64,000 bases of DNA from Nocardia higoensis (GTDB lineage Bacteria > Actinomycetota > Actinomycetes > Mycobacteriales > Mycobacteriaceae), in assembly GCF_015477835.1 (NCBI RefSeq), contig NZ_JADLQN010000001.1:2046001-2110000 (forward strand). The letters run 5' to 3'. The notes under the pieces are model-generated. The model did no database searches, was not told the DNA's origin, and was given only the letters and a program-made list of their open reading frames with translations. The stretch's first letter is position 1, and each line of letters begins with the position of its first letter. The position numbers and the translations under genes were made by a program. Of this stretch, positions 56,195 to 64,000 are shown piece by piece.

Positions 56195-57013
56195 ATGTCT
56201 CTTCGCGCCGTGCCCGACTCGATGGACCCGCACATCGTCGGGACGATCGACGAGGAGTTGTCGCGTATCGAGCGCGACCACGGTGTCCACATCCTGCTGG
56301 CCATCGAAAGCGGCAGCCGAGCGTGGGGATTCCCCTCCCCGGATTCCGACTACGACTGCCGCTTCGTCTACCTGTCCGGACTGGACACCTATCTGTCCCC
56401 CTGGCGCACCCGCGAGGTCATCGAGACTCCGCTCGTCGATCTCCTCGACGTCAACGGCTGGGACCTGGCCAAGGCCCTGCGACTGCTGGTGCGCGGCAAC
56501 GCGGTGCTCATCGAGTGGCTGATGTCGCCGATCGTCTACCGCGGAGACCCGGCCTTCCGCGCCGAGTTGCTCGCGCTGGCCCATCAGGTCGCCGATCGTG
56601 ACCGGATCGCCAGACACTACCTGCACTTGGGCAGCAAGCAATGGCAGCGCAGGAACGAACAGGGTTCGTTGAAGAAGGTCTTCTACGCGCTGCGACCGGC
56701 CCTGGCCCTGCGCTGGCTACGAGAGCATCCCGGCGCCGCCGTGGCACCCATGCATGTGCCGACCTTGCTCGCCGAATGCGATCTCGCGCCCAGCCTCCGC
56801 ACCTCGATCGACGAACTGATCGCACTGAAGTCCCACACGAGAGAGATGGGCTCAGGCGCCGCCCCGGCGATGATCGCCGACTTCGTCGAGGCCGAATTCG
56901 CCCGCGCCGCGGCGGCCCTGCCGAAGTCGCCGTCCGAACCCCCTCGGCACGCGCGCCGACTGGCGACCACCTTCTTCCACGACCGCGCCCTCGCCCTCAG
57001 CCGACGACCCTGA
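56195..57013 (+). CDS. YcgL-type predicted nucleotidyltransferase
   Basis: 272 aa. [20 protein letters not shown] followed by DCRFVYL is the polymerase-beta-like GS...DxD motif of the DNA polymerase beta superfamily nucleotidyltransferases (YcgL/DUF2115-like group often seen in phages and accessory islands). The rest ([46 protein letters not shown]) is typical. Substrate unknown. The ATG at 56195 is 6 nt after TACCAT (leaderless candidate). Its end overlaps the convergent csp gene by 17 nt. Confidence 0.8.
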   Translation: MSLRAVPDSMDPHIVGTIDEELSRIERDHGVHILLAIESGSRAWGFPSPDSDYDCRFVYLSGLDTYLSPWRTREVIETPLVDLLDVNGWDLAKALRLLVRGNAVLIEWLMSPIVYRGDPAFRAELLALAHQVADRDRIARHYLHLGSKQWQRRNEQGSLKKVFYALRPALALRWLREHPGAAVAPMHVPTLLAECDLAPSLRTSIDELIALKSHTREMGSGAAPAMIADFVEAEFARAAAALPKSPSEPPRHARRLATTFFHDRALALSRRP

Positions 57014-57203
57014 CCCCCATCGCCTCTGGTCCGGACTTGCTGTGACGTAGGTCGAAGGCCACCCGCTGACCTTCTTCGAGCGACCGGAACCCGGTCCCGG
57101 CCAGCTCCAGGTAGTCGACGAACACGTCGGGTCCGCCTCCGTCCTGGGCGATGAAGCCGAAGCCCTTCTCGCTGTCGAACCACAACACAGTGCCGTGCAC
57201 CAT
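56997..57203 (-). CDS. Divergent cold-shock domain protein
   Basis: 68 aa [23 protein letters not shown], then [23 protein letters not shown]1 (KGFGFI) is intact, but RNP2 reads VFVDY where the canonical protein has VFVHY/F, and the SAI that normally follows is LEL. RNA binding may be altered. It lies 169 nt downstream of a canonical copy with a terminator between, so it looks like a diverged tandem duplicate. The 3' end overlaps the nucleotidyltransferase gene. Confidence 0.8.
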   Translation of the reverse strand: MVHGTVLWFDSEKGFGFIAQDGGGPDVFVDYLELAGTGFRSLEEGQRVAFDLRHSKSGPEAMGVRVVG

Positions 57204-57331
57204 CTACGTCTCGAACCTTCTGTCGAACGTGCGGAACGACGAATGGTACTGCGCCGACTGTCACCCGCTGCCCCCGCCCCGCATCGAACCGGCCGCCCCC
57301 GGCCCGCGCAACTCCCCCGAAAACGCGAGAA

Positions 57332-57354
57332 GCCCCGCACCATTGGTGCGGGGC
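57332..57354 (-). terminator. Terminator of the cspA gene
   Basis: A 23-nt perfect palindrome, GCCCCGCACCA-T-TGGTGCGGGGC, 18 nt after the stop. Confidence 0.8.
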
Positions 57355-57372
57355 CTCTGCGAAGTCGACGTG

Positions 57373-57579
57373 TCAGGCGACGACGCGGACATCCTGGGCC
57401 TGCGGGCCCTTCTGCCCCTGGCCGATCTCGAACTCCACGCGCTGACCCTCGTCCAGCGACCGGAAACCGGAACCGCTGACCGCCGAGTAGTGCACGAAGA
57501 CGTCGGGACCGCCGCCATCCTGAGCGATGAAGCCGAAGCCCTTCTCGCTGTTGAACCACTTCACAATGCCTTGAGCCAT
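57373..57579 (-). CDS. cspA: Cold-shock protein CspA
   Basis: 68 aa: [29 protein letters not shown] and [23 protein letters not shown]1 and RNP2 are intact. It is an RNA chaperone that melts structured mRNA and nucleic acids, here in canonical form. AGGAAAGT lies before the ATG. The upstream ~350 nt (57580-57936) have no other gene, consistent with the long structured leader typical of csp mRNAs. Confidence 0.93.
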   Translation of the reverse strand: MAQGIVKWFNSEKGFGFIAQDGGGPDVFVHYSAVSGSGFRSLDEGQRVEFEIGQGQKGPQAQDVRVVA

Positions 57580-57936
57580 TTCATACTTTCCTGTAGACGA
57601 GCCGGGTAACGTGCAGTGCACCGGTCTCCTGAACCAGAGTGCCACGGGTCGTGGCATTACTCCACCTCTGCAGGGGGAAAGTGTGAGGCAGGCGACCTCC
57701 GACCGGCTGGTGTGATCGCAGATTTCCCGCCTGCCGCGGGAGACAGGTTCGCAGGTCAGCATCGTTATTGCATTTCGTAATAAGACCGGTCGAACCACAT
57801 TGGCGCACACAGCAAGATGATGTTCGCCCTGGGCTGAAGATGCCCACTATCCGCGACGGAAAATTGCGGGCACGCGCCTTCAGAACGTCGATAACTGGCA
57901 GCACGCACTACCAGAACCGGGACGCCACCCCTGGGC
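57580..57936 (-). promoter_or_regulatory. cspA leader and promoter region
   Basis: 357 nt without a convincing gene between cspA and the HNH gene that ends at 57937. It includes an AT-rich segment near 57760-57790 that could hold the promoter, leaving a long 5' leader as expected for cold-shock genes. No specific box assigned. Confidence 0.35.
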
Positions 57937-58719
57937 TCAGTCCGTGCCCGGCACGCGGTCCCCGGCCGCGTCGAGGTCGACCGGCACGTTTGCCGCATCG
58001 CGGAGAGCCTCACGCAATTCCGCGGGGCTCAACCATTGCGTCCGGTAGTGAATCATCCGATGACAGTTCGAGCACAGCAGGATCAGATCGGAGAGCTTGG
58101 TCTTCGTTTCACCTGAACTGTGTAGCGGCACGATGTGATGGCATTCGATATAGCCCGCCCCATGGGGCCCGTACACGTTCTCGAAGTCGAAGCCACACGC
58201 CTCGCAGAACAACCGCGCATGGACGGCACGAAATTGATCGACCTTCTTCTTCCGCAACCTCCGGTCACGCTCACGCCGAAAATGCCTGGTCGCCAGCAAC
58301 TTTCCCTCGCGGAAGTCGACGTCGTCCACGAAAGCGACGTCCCAGCCTGCGGGCTCCACCACCTCATTCGTCGGCATCTCGGGTGCGATCGCCCGTATGG
58401 TCTCGGCAGCCTGGTGCATGAGCTCCGGCTCGTTCAGGAAGTCGAACAGAACCTTCTTCGTCAACGCCCCGCCCTTGGTTGCTTTCCCCCGATAGCCCGG
58501 ATGCACCGTCATGATGTCGGTCGTCTTCCGTGAGACGCTGCCCACACTGCGGAAGGTCGGACTCCTGCGCTCGGGCGGATGAATCGGCAGGGACCGCAAC
58601 AGGCTGGACAACTCACACACCCGGGGATCGTGCTCTCGCAGCTCGATCCATCCGTTCGCCATCGTGAGATCGCATGCGAGGATCAGCTCATCACGGGTCC
58701 AGGATGGATCGGGCGACAC
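57937..58719 (-). CDS. HNH endonuclease (McrA-like)
   Basis: 260 aa. N-terminal ~110 residues of unknown type, then a Lys/Arg-rich linker (RRERDRRLRKKKVDQF) and a C-terminal HNH domain: zinc pairs CEAC and CSNC, and YIECHHIVPLHSSGETKT with DLILLCSNCHRMIH. HNH proteins of this type act in DNA cleavage, often against modified or foreign DNA. The GTG start is 6 nt after TAGTCT (58726-58731), so the mRNA may be leaderless. No methylase or phage genes adjacent. Confidence 0.85.
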   Translation of the reverse strand: MSPDPSWTRDELILACDLTMANGWIELREHDPRVCELSSLLRSLPIHPPERRSPTFRSVGSVSRKTTDIMTVHPGYRGKATKGGALTKKVLFDFLNEPELMHQAAETIRAIAPEMPTNEVVEPAGWDVAFVDDVDFREGKLLATRHFRRERDRRLRKKKVDQFRAVHARLFCEACGFDFENVYGPHGAGYIECHHIVPLHSSGETKTKLSDLILLCSNCHRMIHYRTQWLSPAELREALRDAANVPVDLDAAGDRVPGTD

Positions 58720-58986
58720 AGCCGGAGACTACCGCCGCCCCTCGGGGCCCTACCACCTGATTGCGCACCGCGGCGGTCAGATCGGCATAGGCGATGTGGT
58801 AGTCGCATCGACCTCACCAGTGGTTTCCGGGCGATCCAGGCAGCCGGGTCGGCAAGTCCCAGTAGTCACACAGATGGACGCCTCACCCGTGATCGCTCAG
58901 CATCTCGGTCGTGCGACGAGGCTCGGTTGGTCGGACTACGGTCGTGGCCGTGAGTCGCAGCCAGGGGACCATTTCGCGGCGAGACC
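58720..58986. other. Intergenic region, no gene seen
   Basis: 267 nt between the divergent HNH gene and the NUDIX remnant. Apart from the HNH -10 at 58726-58731, I see no clear coding, RNA or repeat signal. Confidence 0.4.
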
Positions 58987-59205
58987 ATGGTGAACGAGAA
59001 CCGACACATCCACCTCTCCACCCTCGACGTCGAACTTCGCGACGGTATCAAGTTCTCCAAGGACGTCGCACGCATGCCGGCCTGCGTGATGCCCGTAATT
59101 CTCAACGAACGCCGAGAAGTGCTGCTGATGTACCGGCACCGGTTGTCTGCTGAGTGTTTCCGGAATGTGCAGCTCACCAGGCCAACGGGTGATAATGTGC
59201 CCTGA
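58987..59205 (+). pseudogene. Truncated NUDIX hydrolase remnant
   Basis: The frame gives MVNENRHIHLSTLDVELRDG, then ARMPACVMPVILNERREVLL and MYRHR. This matches the N-terminal strands of actinobacterial NUDIX hydrolases (pattern DVExxDG, then VxxxVLLMxRHR), but the similarity stops at YRHR, before the Nudix box. The final ~20 residues are unrelated and the frame ends at 59205. About two thirds of the gene, with all catalytic residues, is missing. The deletion joins directly to the promoter of the XRE gene. Confidence 0.6.
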
Positions 59206-59241
59206 CCAGGGCATACGGAACCAATAGCGGCACCCTAGGAG
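59193..59241 (+). promoter_or_regulatory. Promoter and operator-like dyad of the XRE gene
   Basis: TAATGT (59193-59198) is a -10 candidate overlapped by TGCCCT-GACC-AGGGCA (59198-59213). AGGAG at about 59237-59241 is the ribosome site. The position suggests autorepression. Confidence 0.45.
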
Positions 59242-59248
59242 CAGGTTC

Positions 59249-60733
59249 ATGACGGGGGAGACGCGGCGATACTGCTCACGGTGTGGCAGTCGGCTCAGCC
59301 GCTACAACACCGGAAGATGCTGTGCGTCGTGCGAGAGTAGTTCTCGAGCGGGCCTGCCACATCCACCGGAGGTGCCGTCTACCTTCTGGCAGACCGACCT
59401 GATGCGCGATGCTCTCGCCGCTGGACATATGGGCCACGTGATTTTCGCCTTCCGGACCCACCCGCATCATGGTCGACAGCTCTCCCAGGAGCAGGTCGCC
59501 GGCTGGCTGGGACTCACGCAAGCTCAACTGAGCCGCATCGAGAAAGGTGCAGCACCGGAACATCTCTCCAAGCTCATCAAATGGGCACAGGCATTGCGAA
59601 TTCCGGAGGAACTGCTCTGGTTCAAGATTCGTGGTCGCGTCGGCGACAGTGCCACACCAGCAACGAGCAGCGACCCCGCCAATCCTGAGCCCGACGCGGA
59701 TCTGCGACTTGCCCAACGACTGATGACCTGCGGTGCCGAGGTACCGATACCCATGGGTGATAGCCGATTCGAGCACCAGGCGCTGCCACTCGAGGATTCT
59801 TACCGGCATTTCGACAGACCGACCGTCGACGTCTTTGTCGATACTCTGGCCAAGTGCAAGGCCGATGATCGTGCTCGCGGTTCTGCTGCCGCCCTCTCGT
59901 CGACGCTCGGTCTACTCGCGGCGATCCGACGCCACTGCAAGGATGCGAAACCGGACATCCGGCGCTCACTTCTCTCGCTCGGCGCGGAGGGGGCCGAATT
60001 CTGCGGGTGGCTGTACCGGGATATGCGGCGGCCGGCAGTCGCCGGGTACTGGTATGACCGGGCAGTCGATATGGCCCAGGAGGCGGGCGACCTACCGATG
60101 CAGGGCTATGTGCTGCTTCGGAAATCGCAGATGGCCTACGAAGAACGCGACGGCGTGCGCGTCCTTGCTCTCGCACAGGCAGCGCGGTGCGGTCCGTGGC
60201 AGTTGTCCGCCGCGGTACGAGCCGAAGTGATCCAGCAAGAGGCCCGCGGGCTCGCCATGCTCGGCGAGCCACTGAGCCTGGTCGAGCAGGCGCTCGACGA
60301 CGCGACCGCTGCCTTCACAGCGGGGGAAACTGATCAAAACACCCTTGTGCCTGATGGGTACAACGAACAGACCCATCTGCTGCGGACCGCCAGCTGCTAC
60401 GTCGAGGCGGGCAAACCGGCGCGGGCAGCGACGTTGTTCGGCAGAGTCCTTGGGACAGGACACCTGTCAGGCCGCGACGAGGGATACTTCCGGGCGCGAC
60501 ATGCTGGTGCACTGGCGCTCTGCGGTGAGCCCGACCAGGCCGCCGACGAGGGCTTGCGGGCAATGGTCTGTGCCATCGAAACGCAGTCCAGTCGCACGAA
60601 GCGCGAGCTTTGCCGAGTCGTCGACAGTCTGAGTCGTTGGCACGCCAGGCCGGGGCCGCGCGAACTGGCTGCCGCGTTGTCGGCAGACGACGTTACGGCG
60701 AGCCCGTCAGCCAATCCCGGACCGTCTCGATGA
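59249..60733 (+). CDS. XRE-family regulator with zinc ribbon and TPR-like repeats
   Basis: 494 aa. N-terminal zinc ribbon with CSRCGSRL and CCASC (residues about 9-28), helix-turn-helix near 62-122 (GRQLSQEQVAGWLGLTQAQL, SRIEKGAAPEHL), and a long alpha-helical C-terminus with TPR-like helices. This is the large actinobacterial regulator type often next to NUDIX genes; here the NUDIX partner is only a remnant. The C-terminal part probably senses a ligand or partner. The ATG follows AGGAGCAGGTTC. The 3' end overlaps the convergent hydrolase by 41 nt. Confidence 0.8.
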   Translation: MTGETRRYCSRCGSRLSRYNTGRCCASCESSSRAGLPHPPEVPSTFWQTDLMRDALAAGHMGHVIFAFRTHPHHGRQLSQEQVAGWLGLTQAQLSRIEKGAAPEHLSKLIKWAQALRIPEELLWFKIRGRVGDSATPATSSDPANPEPDADLRLAQRLMTCGAEVPIPMGDSRFEHQALPLEDSYRHFDRPTVDVFVDTLAKCKADDRARGSAAALSSTLGLLAAIRRHCKDAKPDIRRSLLSLGAEGAEFCGWLYRDMRRPAVAGYWYDRAVDMAQEAGDLPMQGYVLLRKSQMAYEERDGVRVLALAQAARCGPWQLSAAVRAEVIQQEARGLAMLGEPLSLVEQALDDATAAFTAGETDQNTLVPDGYNEQTHLLRTASCYVEAGKPARAATLFGRVLGTGHLSGRDEGYFRARHAGALALCGEPDQAADEGLRAMVCAIETQSSRTKRELCRVVDSLSRWHARPGPRELAAALSADDVTASPSANPGPSR

Positions 60734-61577
60734 CGAAGGATTGCCACCGCTGACTCTGCGGGTTCATATACTGCGAATCGTCGTGCACGGCGAAGCCGTG
60801 TTGTGCCCCAACGATTTCGACGAGCTTGTGCTCGGTCCGCAGCCGCCGCGCCGCCAGGCGTGATGTTTCGACCGGCACGAAGGTGTCTTCGGTGCCGTGT
60901 ACGAGCAGCGTGGGGGCGACGATCTCACTGATCACCTCGTTCGGCCTGATCCAGAACACCTCGTTCAGGAATGCCCGGCTGTGCTTCACCGTGGCTGAGT
61001 GGTTGATGTAGCCCTGTTCGCTGAGCTGCCTGGACATGTCTTCGTCCAGGAAATCGTTTATCCAGTGCGGCTTTTGATCGATATAGCGGGACTTGTAATC
61101 AAGTTGGGGATTCAGAAGCACCAACCGCGTCACGTCATCCGGGCAGCTGGCCGCGTAATAGGCGGTCAGGCCACCGCCGAAACTCGCTCCGATGAGGCTA
61201 GTGCCGGCTATCCCGGTCTCGCGCGCCAAGTGCTGTCGGGTGACTCGAATGTCGTTGAGGTGCGCGGCGAGCGACGACTCTTCGGGGCGCCCCTCGCTGG
61301 CTCCGTGGCCACGCAGGTCATACCGAAGTGAGGCGATACCGGCATCGGCCAACCCCTCTGCCAGGCGGGCGAAGAACCCACCCTCCTCTCTGGTGACGCC
61401 GCCGCCATGCACGAGCAATACGGCCGCGTCGACCGCAGCTTCAGGGGTGACGACTGTTCCCTCGAGGCGGAGGCCATCGAGCGTGCGGAGGAATGTGGTG
61501 GTGCTGCGAGCGGGCACCAATCCATCCGACAAGACACCTGAGCGTTCGTCAAGTGGTCGAGAGAGTATGCGTCGCAC
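60693..61577 (-). CDS. Alpha/beta hydrolase (dienelactone hydrolase-like)
   Basis: 294 aa. VLLVHGGGVTREEGGFFARL (oxyanion loop), SLRYDLRGHGASEG, nucleophile elbow LIGASFGGGLTAYY (Ser near 127), acid region LLVHGTEDTFVPVE, and His in GAQHGFAVHDD. Substrate unknown. The GTG start at 61577 is uncertain, because an exact 8-bp dyad (61565-61583) covers it; internal TTG/GTG codons near residue 19 are alternatives. Convergent with the XRE gene. Confidence 0.82.
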   Translation of the reverse strand: MRRILSRPLDERSGVLSDGLVPARSTTTFLRTLDGLRLEGTVVTPEAAVDAAVLLVHGGGVTREEGGFFARLAEGLADAGIASLRYDLRGHGASEGRPEESSLAAHLNDIRVTRQHLARETGIAGTSLIGASFGGGLTAYYAASCPDDVTRLVLLNPQLDYKSRYIDQKPHWINDFLDEDMSRQLSEQGYINHSATVKHSRAFLNEVFWIRPNEVISEIVAPTLLVHGTEDTFVPVETSRLAARRLRTEHKLVEIVGAQHGFAVHDDSQYMNPQSQRWQSFVIETVRDWLTGSP

Positions 61578-61583
61578 GCATAC
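61565..61583. promoter_or_regulatory. Perfect dyad over the hydrolase start
   Basis: GTATGCGT-CGC-ACGCATAC, an 8-bp perfect inverted repeat overlapping the putative GTG start. It could be an operator. Confidence 0.45.
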
Positions 61584-61717
61584 CGCTCATACCTGCACGT
61601 CATAGCCATTTTCCGGCTCAGAACGAATCCTTGGAGACTCCGCAGCTCGTCATGGTGGCCCAGTCGACACGGCCTGAAGATACGGCTGATTGCAGAAGAA
61701 GGGGAGGCGAACAGACG

Positions 61718-62041
61718 ATGGATGCGTTGAGGTGGATCGATCCGTGTTCACCGGTGCTGAGATGGCTAGCGCCGTCGTCCTGGCTGCCTGTTCCCGTTCC
61801 GCTGTTCACCAGATTCCGGTCCCGTCGACATTCCGGGCCGATGAGCCGACAGGCCAACTGGATTCGGACTTCGCACCACACGCCGTTCCGCCCCTATGGG
61901 CTGGATGTCGCGCGAACGATTGCCATCGAACACGCGGACTGTCCGAGCAGCCGATGCGGCGCAGGAGCGTCCGCAATGAGCATGCTCATCGCAGCGGGGC
62001 TGACGTCCGAAGCGAGAAGACTTCTCCGAACGTCCACTTGA
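61718..62041 (+). CDS. Small hypothetical protein upstream of the P450 pair, 107 aa
   Basis: Starts MDALRWIDPCSPVLRWLAPS, with a basic, Trp/Pro-rich N-terminal half and a C-terminal half that looks ordered (YGLDVARTIAIEHADCPSSR, then CGAGASAMSMLIAAGLTSEA). GGGGAGG lies 10 nt before the ATG. It ends 52 nt before the CYP157-like gene on the same strand and may be co-transcribed. No family recognised; it is not a roadblock, DUF742 or GTPase conservon component. Confidence 0.5.
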   Translation: MDALRWIDPCSPVLRWLAPSSWLPVPVPLFTRFRSRRHSGPMSRQANWIRTSHHTPFRPYGLDVARTIAIEHADCPSSRCGAGASAMSMLIAAGLTSEARRLLRTST

Positions 62042-62093
62042 TCCGCCGCAGAAATCGGTGCACCCCCAATTCACTTGATTCGGGAGTACTTTC

Positions 62094-63365
62094 ATGCCCG
62101 CAACACAATCCGGCATTACCCATCCCGCTTGTTGCCCTGGCGGGCGCGGCTCGCCGCTGGATCCCGACAGCGAATTCCGTTTCCCGCTGTTCACCACCGC
62201 CTTCGCGACCGACCCACACGCCGCATACGCGCAGATGCGCGAGCAGTTCGGATCGCTGGTCCCGGTATGGCTCTCGCCGGGTGTCCCGGCGACCTTGGTG
62301 ATCGGCTATTGGACCGCAGTGCGGATTCTGAACGATCCCGAACATTTCCCGGCCGATCCGCGGAGCTGGCAGCGTCACATCCCACCGGAGTGCCCCGTCT
62401 TGCCGATGATGCAGTGGCGGCCGAACCCGTTGCGCAGCAGCGGTGTCGAACACAAGCGCTACCGGTCGGCCACCGTGGATGCGCTCGCCCAAGTGGACCT
62501 CGTCGGCGTCCACGGCGTGGTCGAGCGGATCGCCATGGCGTTGATCAACAGGTTCTGTGGCGGTGGCCGGGCCGATCTGATCGCAGATTTCGCCTCACCG
62601 CTGGTCTTCGAAGTAATCAGCGAGCTGATCGGATGCGAGGCTGACCTCAGCGCACAGGCCGCGGCGGGGATGGCGATGATCTTCGAGTCGAGCGCCGACG
62701 CCGCCGAAGGGAACCGGCTGATGGTGACGGCGCTGGGCGAGATCGTCGACCGCAAGCGCGCCCGACCGGGCACAGACATCACCTCCTGGCTGCTGGCCCA
62801 TCACACCGGTCTCGACGACCAAGAGACCGTCCACCAGTTGGTCACCCTCTACGGGGCGGCGAGCGAGCCGCTGACCAATCTCATCGTCAACGCGCTGTCC
62901 TGGATGTTGACCCACCCGAGCTTCGCGGGCCAGGTCTCCGGCGGGTCGATCTCGACACGTGACGCACTCACGTACGTGCTGTTCCGTGACCCACCGATCA
63001 CGAATTTCTGCATGAGCTATCCGCTTCAGCCGCAGCTCATCGACAACACCTGGGTGCCGGCGCATCAGCCGGTCGTGATCAGCCTGGCAGCCTGCAACAA
63101 CGACCCGGCCGTCGTCGGCGGCAACATCCGCGGCAACGAATCACATTTGGGATACGGCACCGGGCCGCACGGCTGCCCCGCGCGAACGTTGGCCGAACTG
63201 ATCGCCTGGGACGCCATCGATCAGCTCCTCGACGCCCTGCCCGAAATGGAGCTCGCGGTAGCCCGCGAGCAGTTGCGGTGGCGGCCGGGCCCGTTCCACC
63301 GGTCTTTGGCAGCACTGCCTGTCGTCTTCGCTCCAGTCCCGCCGCTGACCGTGCCCTTCCGCTGA
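62094..63365 (+). CDS. CYP157-like cytochrome P450 lacking the ExxR motif
   Basis: 423 aa P450. The heme loop LGYGTGPHGCPAR keeps the cysteine ligand. The I-helix reads GAASEPLTN, without the usual acid-threonine pair. The K-helix region reads DALTYVLFRDPP: the residue three before Arg is Val, so the normally invariant ExxR Glu is missing. CYP157 members of Streptomyces conservons are the known P450s without ExxR, which fits. Activity is doubtful or unusual. GGGAG precedes the ATG. It is followed 16 nt later by a CYP154-like gene, the usual partner. Confidence 0.8.
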   Translation: MPATQSGITHPACCPGGRGSPLDPDSEFRFPLFTTAFATDPHAAYAQMREQFGSLVPVWLSPGVPATLVIGYWTAVRILNDPEHFPADPRSWQRHIPPECPVLPMMQWRPNPLRSSGVEHKRYRSATVDALAQVDLVGVHGVVERIAMALINRFCGGGRADLIADFASPLVFEVISELIGCEADLSAQAAAGMAMIFESSADAAEGNRLMVTALGEIVDRKRARPGTDITSWLLAHHTGLDDQETVHQLVTLYGAASEPLTNLIVNALSWMLTHPSFAGQVSGGSISTRDALTYVLFRDPPITNFCMSYPLQPQLIDNTWVPAHQPVVISLAACNNDPAVVGGNIRGNESHLGYGTGPHGCPARTLAELIAWDAIDQLLDALPEMELAVAREQLRWRPGPFHRSLAALPVVFAPVPPLTVPFR

Positions 63366-63381
63366 ACGTAAGGCCCAAGCG

Positions 63382-64000
63382 ATGACCGATCTTCACCTCA
63401 CTCCCACTCCTGCGCCCATCGTGCTCGATCCCACCGGCACCGACATCTCCGGCGAGGCCGTCGCACTACGCGAGCGCGGACGCCTGGTCCGCGTCGAGCT
63501 GCCCGGCGGCATCCGTGTCTGGGCGGTCACCGACCCCGAACTACTCAAATCGCTGCACGTCGATCGACGGGTGTCCAAGGACGCCGCTCAGCACTGGCCG
63601 CCGTTCCGCGCCGGTGACATCCCGGCGGACTGGCCGTTGATCTCCTGGGTGTCGGTACGCAACATGCTCACCGCCTACGGCAAAGAGCATCAACGGCTAC
63701 GCAGGCTCGTCGCCCCCGCGTTCACCGCGCCCCGTGTCACCGCTTTGCGCCCGCAGATCAAGCAGATCACCACCGCCCTGCTCGACGGTCTGGCCGCACG
63801 AGCAGACGGCGAGGTGATCGACCTGCGTGCGGACTACGCCGAGCAGGTGCCGGCGCGGGTGATCACCGCGCTGATGGGTGTGCCCACCGACCTGCAAGCC
63901 GGGCTGCAGTTGTGTGTCGGTGAGATCTTCTCCACCTCTCCACAGCGCGATCCGCAAGCCACGTTCGCCGAGATGGTGAGCATTCTGACCGCGCTGGTGG
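63382..64000 (+). CDS. CYP154-like cytochrome P450, 5' part (runs off the window)
   Basis: 206 residues are visible: MTDLHLTPTPAPIVLDPTGT, then GRLVRVELPGGIRVWAVTDP, RRVSKDAAQHWPPF, and the C-helix HQRLRRLVAPAFTAPRV with the heme-contacting His and Arg. It matches the N-terminal half of CYP154-family P450s. Start ATG 63382, 16 nt after the upstream P450 stop, so the two are co-transcribed. Heme loop and K-helix lie beyond the window. In Streptomyces this pair ends the cvn conservon operons. Confidence 0.8.
   Translation, partial: MTDLHLTPTPAPIVLDPTGTDISGEAVALRERGRLVRVELPGGIRVWAVTDPELLKSLHVDRRVSKDAAQHWPPFRAGDIPADWPLISWVSVRNMLTAYGKEHQRLRRLVAPAFTAPRVTALRPQIKQITTALLDGLAARADGEVIDLRADYAEQVPARVITALMGVPTDLQAGLQLCVGEIFSTSPQRDPQATFAEMVSILTALV

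Noticed and set aside
61493..62041. 182-aa extension of the small gene before the P450s
   Set aside because: The upstream part overlaps the divergent hydrolase and its dyad. The ATG at 61718 has the ribosome site.

Overview
The window is high-GC actinobacterial chromosome and most likely comes from Nocardia or a close mycolate-bearing relative. Three things point there: a mycothiol-dependent S-nitrosomycothiol reductase (mscR), a HupB with a long Lys/Ala-rich tail, and gene order that follows the Mycobacterium tuberculosis Rv2922A-Rv2996c block (acyP, OsmC, fpg/mutM, rnc, DUF177, sepIVA, coaD, rsmD, pyc, recG, DAK, ung, thiL, ddlA, gpsA, cofC, ppk, mutT1, hupB, leuD, leuC, IclR regulator, Rv2991-like, gltX, FAH hydrolase, MFS, leuB, serA). 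The species call is inference, because no rRNA is present.

Left part (1-14.9 kb): the 3' part of an unrecognised gene, a DUF1707 membrane protein, the mscR/metallo-hydrolase pair, a three-gene unit (membrane protein, glutathionylspermidine-synthase-like ATP-grasp enzyme, DUF350), acyP and OsmC. A block absent from the M. tuberculosis order follows: a 62-aa orphan gene, a GT4 glycosyltransferase with a glycogen-debranching-like glucosidase, a membrane-anchored phosphate-binding-protein-like gene, a PHP enzyme and a RibD/DHFR-like reductase.

Centre (14.9-54.6 kb): the housekeeping block. It covers DNA repair (mutM, ung, recG, mutT1), RNA processing and ribosome genes (rnc, rpmF, rpmB, rsmD), cofactors (coaD, thiL, cofC), anaplerosis (pyc, with a RamB-like regulator nearby), cell wall (ddlA, sepIVA), polyphosphate (ppk), nucleoid (hupB), and leucine and serine synthesis (leuCD with a divergent IclR regulator, leuB, serA). 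tRNA-Glu(CTC) and tRNA-Gln(CTG) lie next to gltX. Many genes here have a TANNNT -10 box only 6-8 nt before the start codon, which suggests leaderless transcripts.

Right part (54.7-64 kb): accessory DNA. Just upstream of serA is a tandem array of three tiny acidic, hydrophobic peptide genes (44, 37 and 38 codons), too short for routine gene calling. Each has its own -10-like box about 105 nt upstream, its own ribosome site and its own terminator. This is the best candidate for an undescribed system in the window. Then come a nucleotidyltransferase, two CspA paralogues, an HNH endonuclease, a NUDIX gene remnant beside an XRE/TPR regulator, an alpha/beta hydrolase, a small hypothetical gene and a CYP157-like/CYP154-like P450 pair that runs off the right edge.
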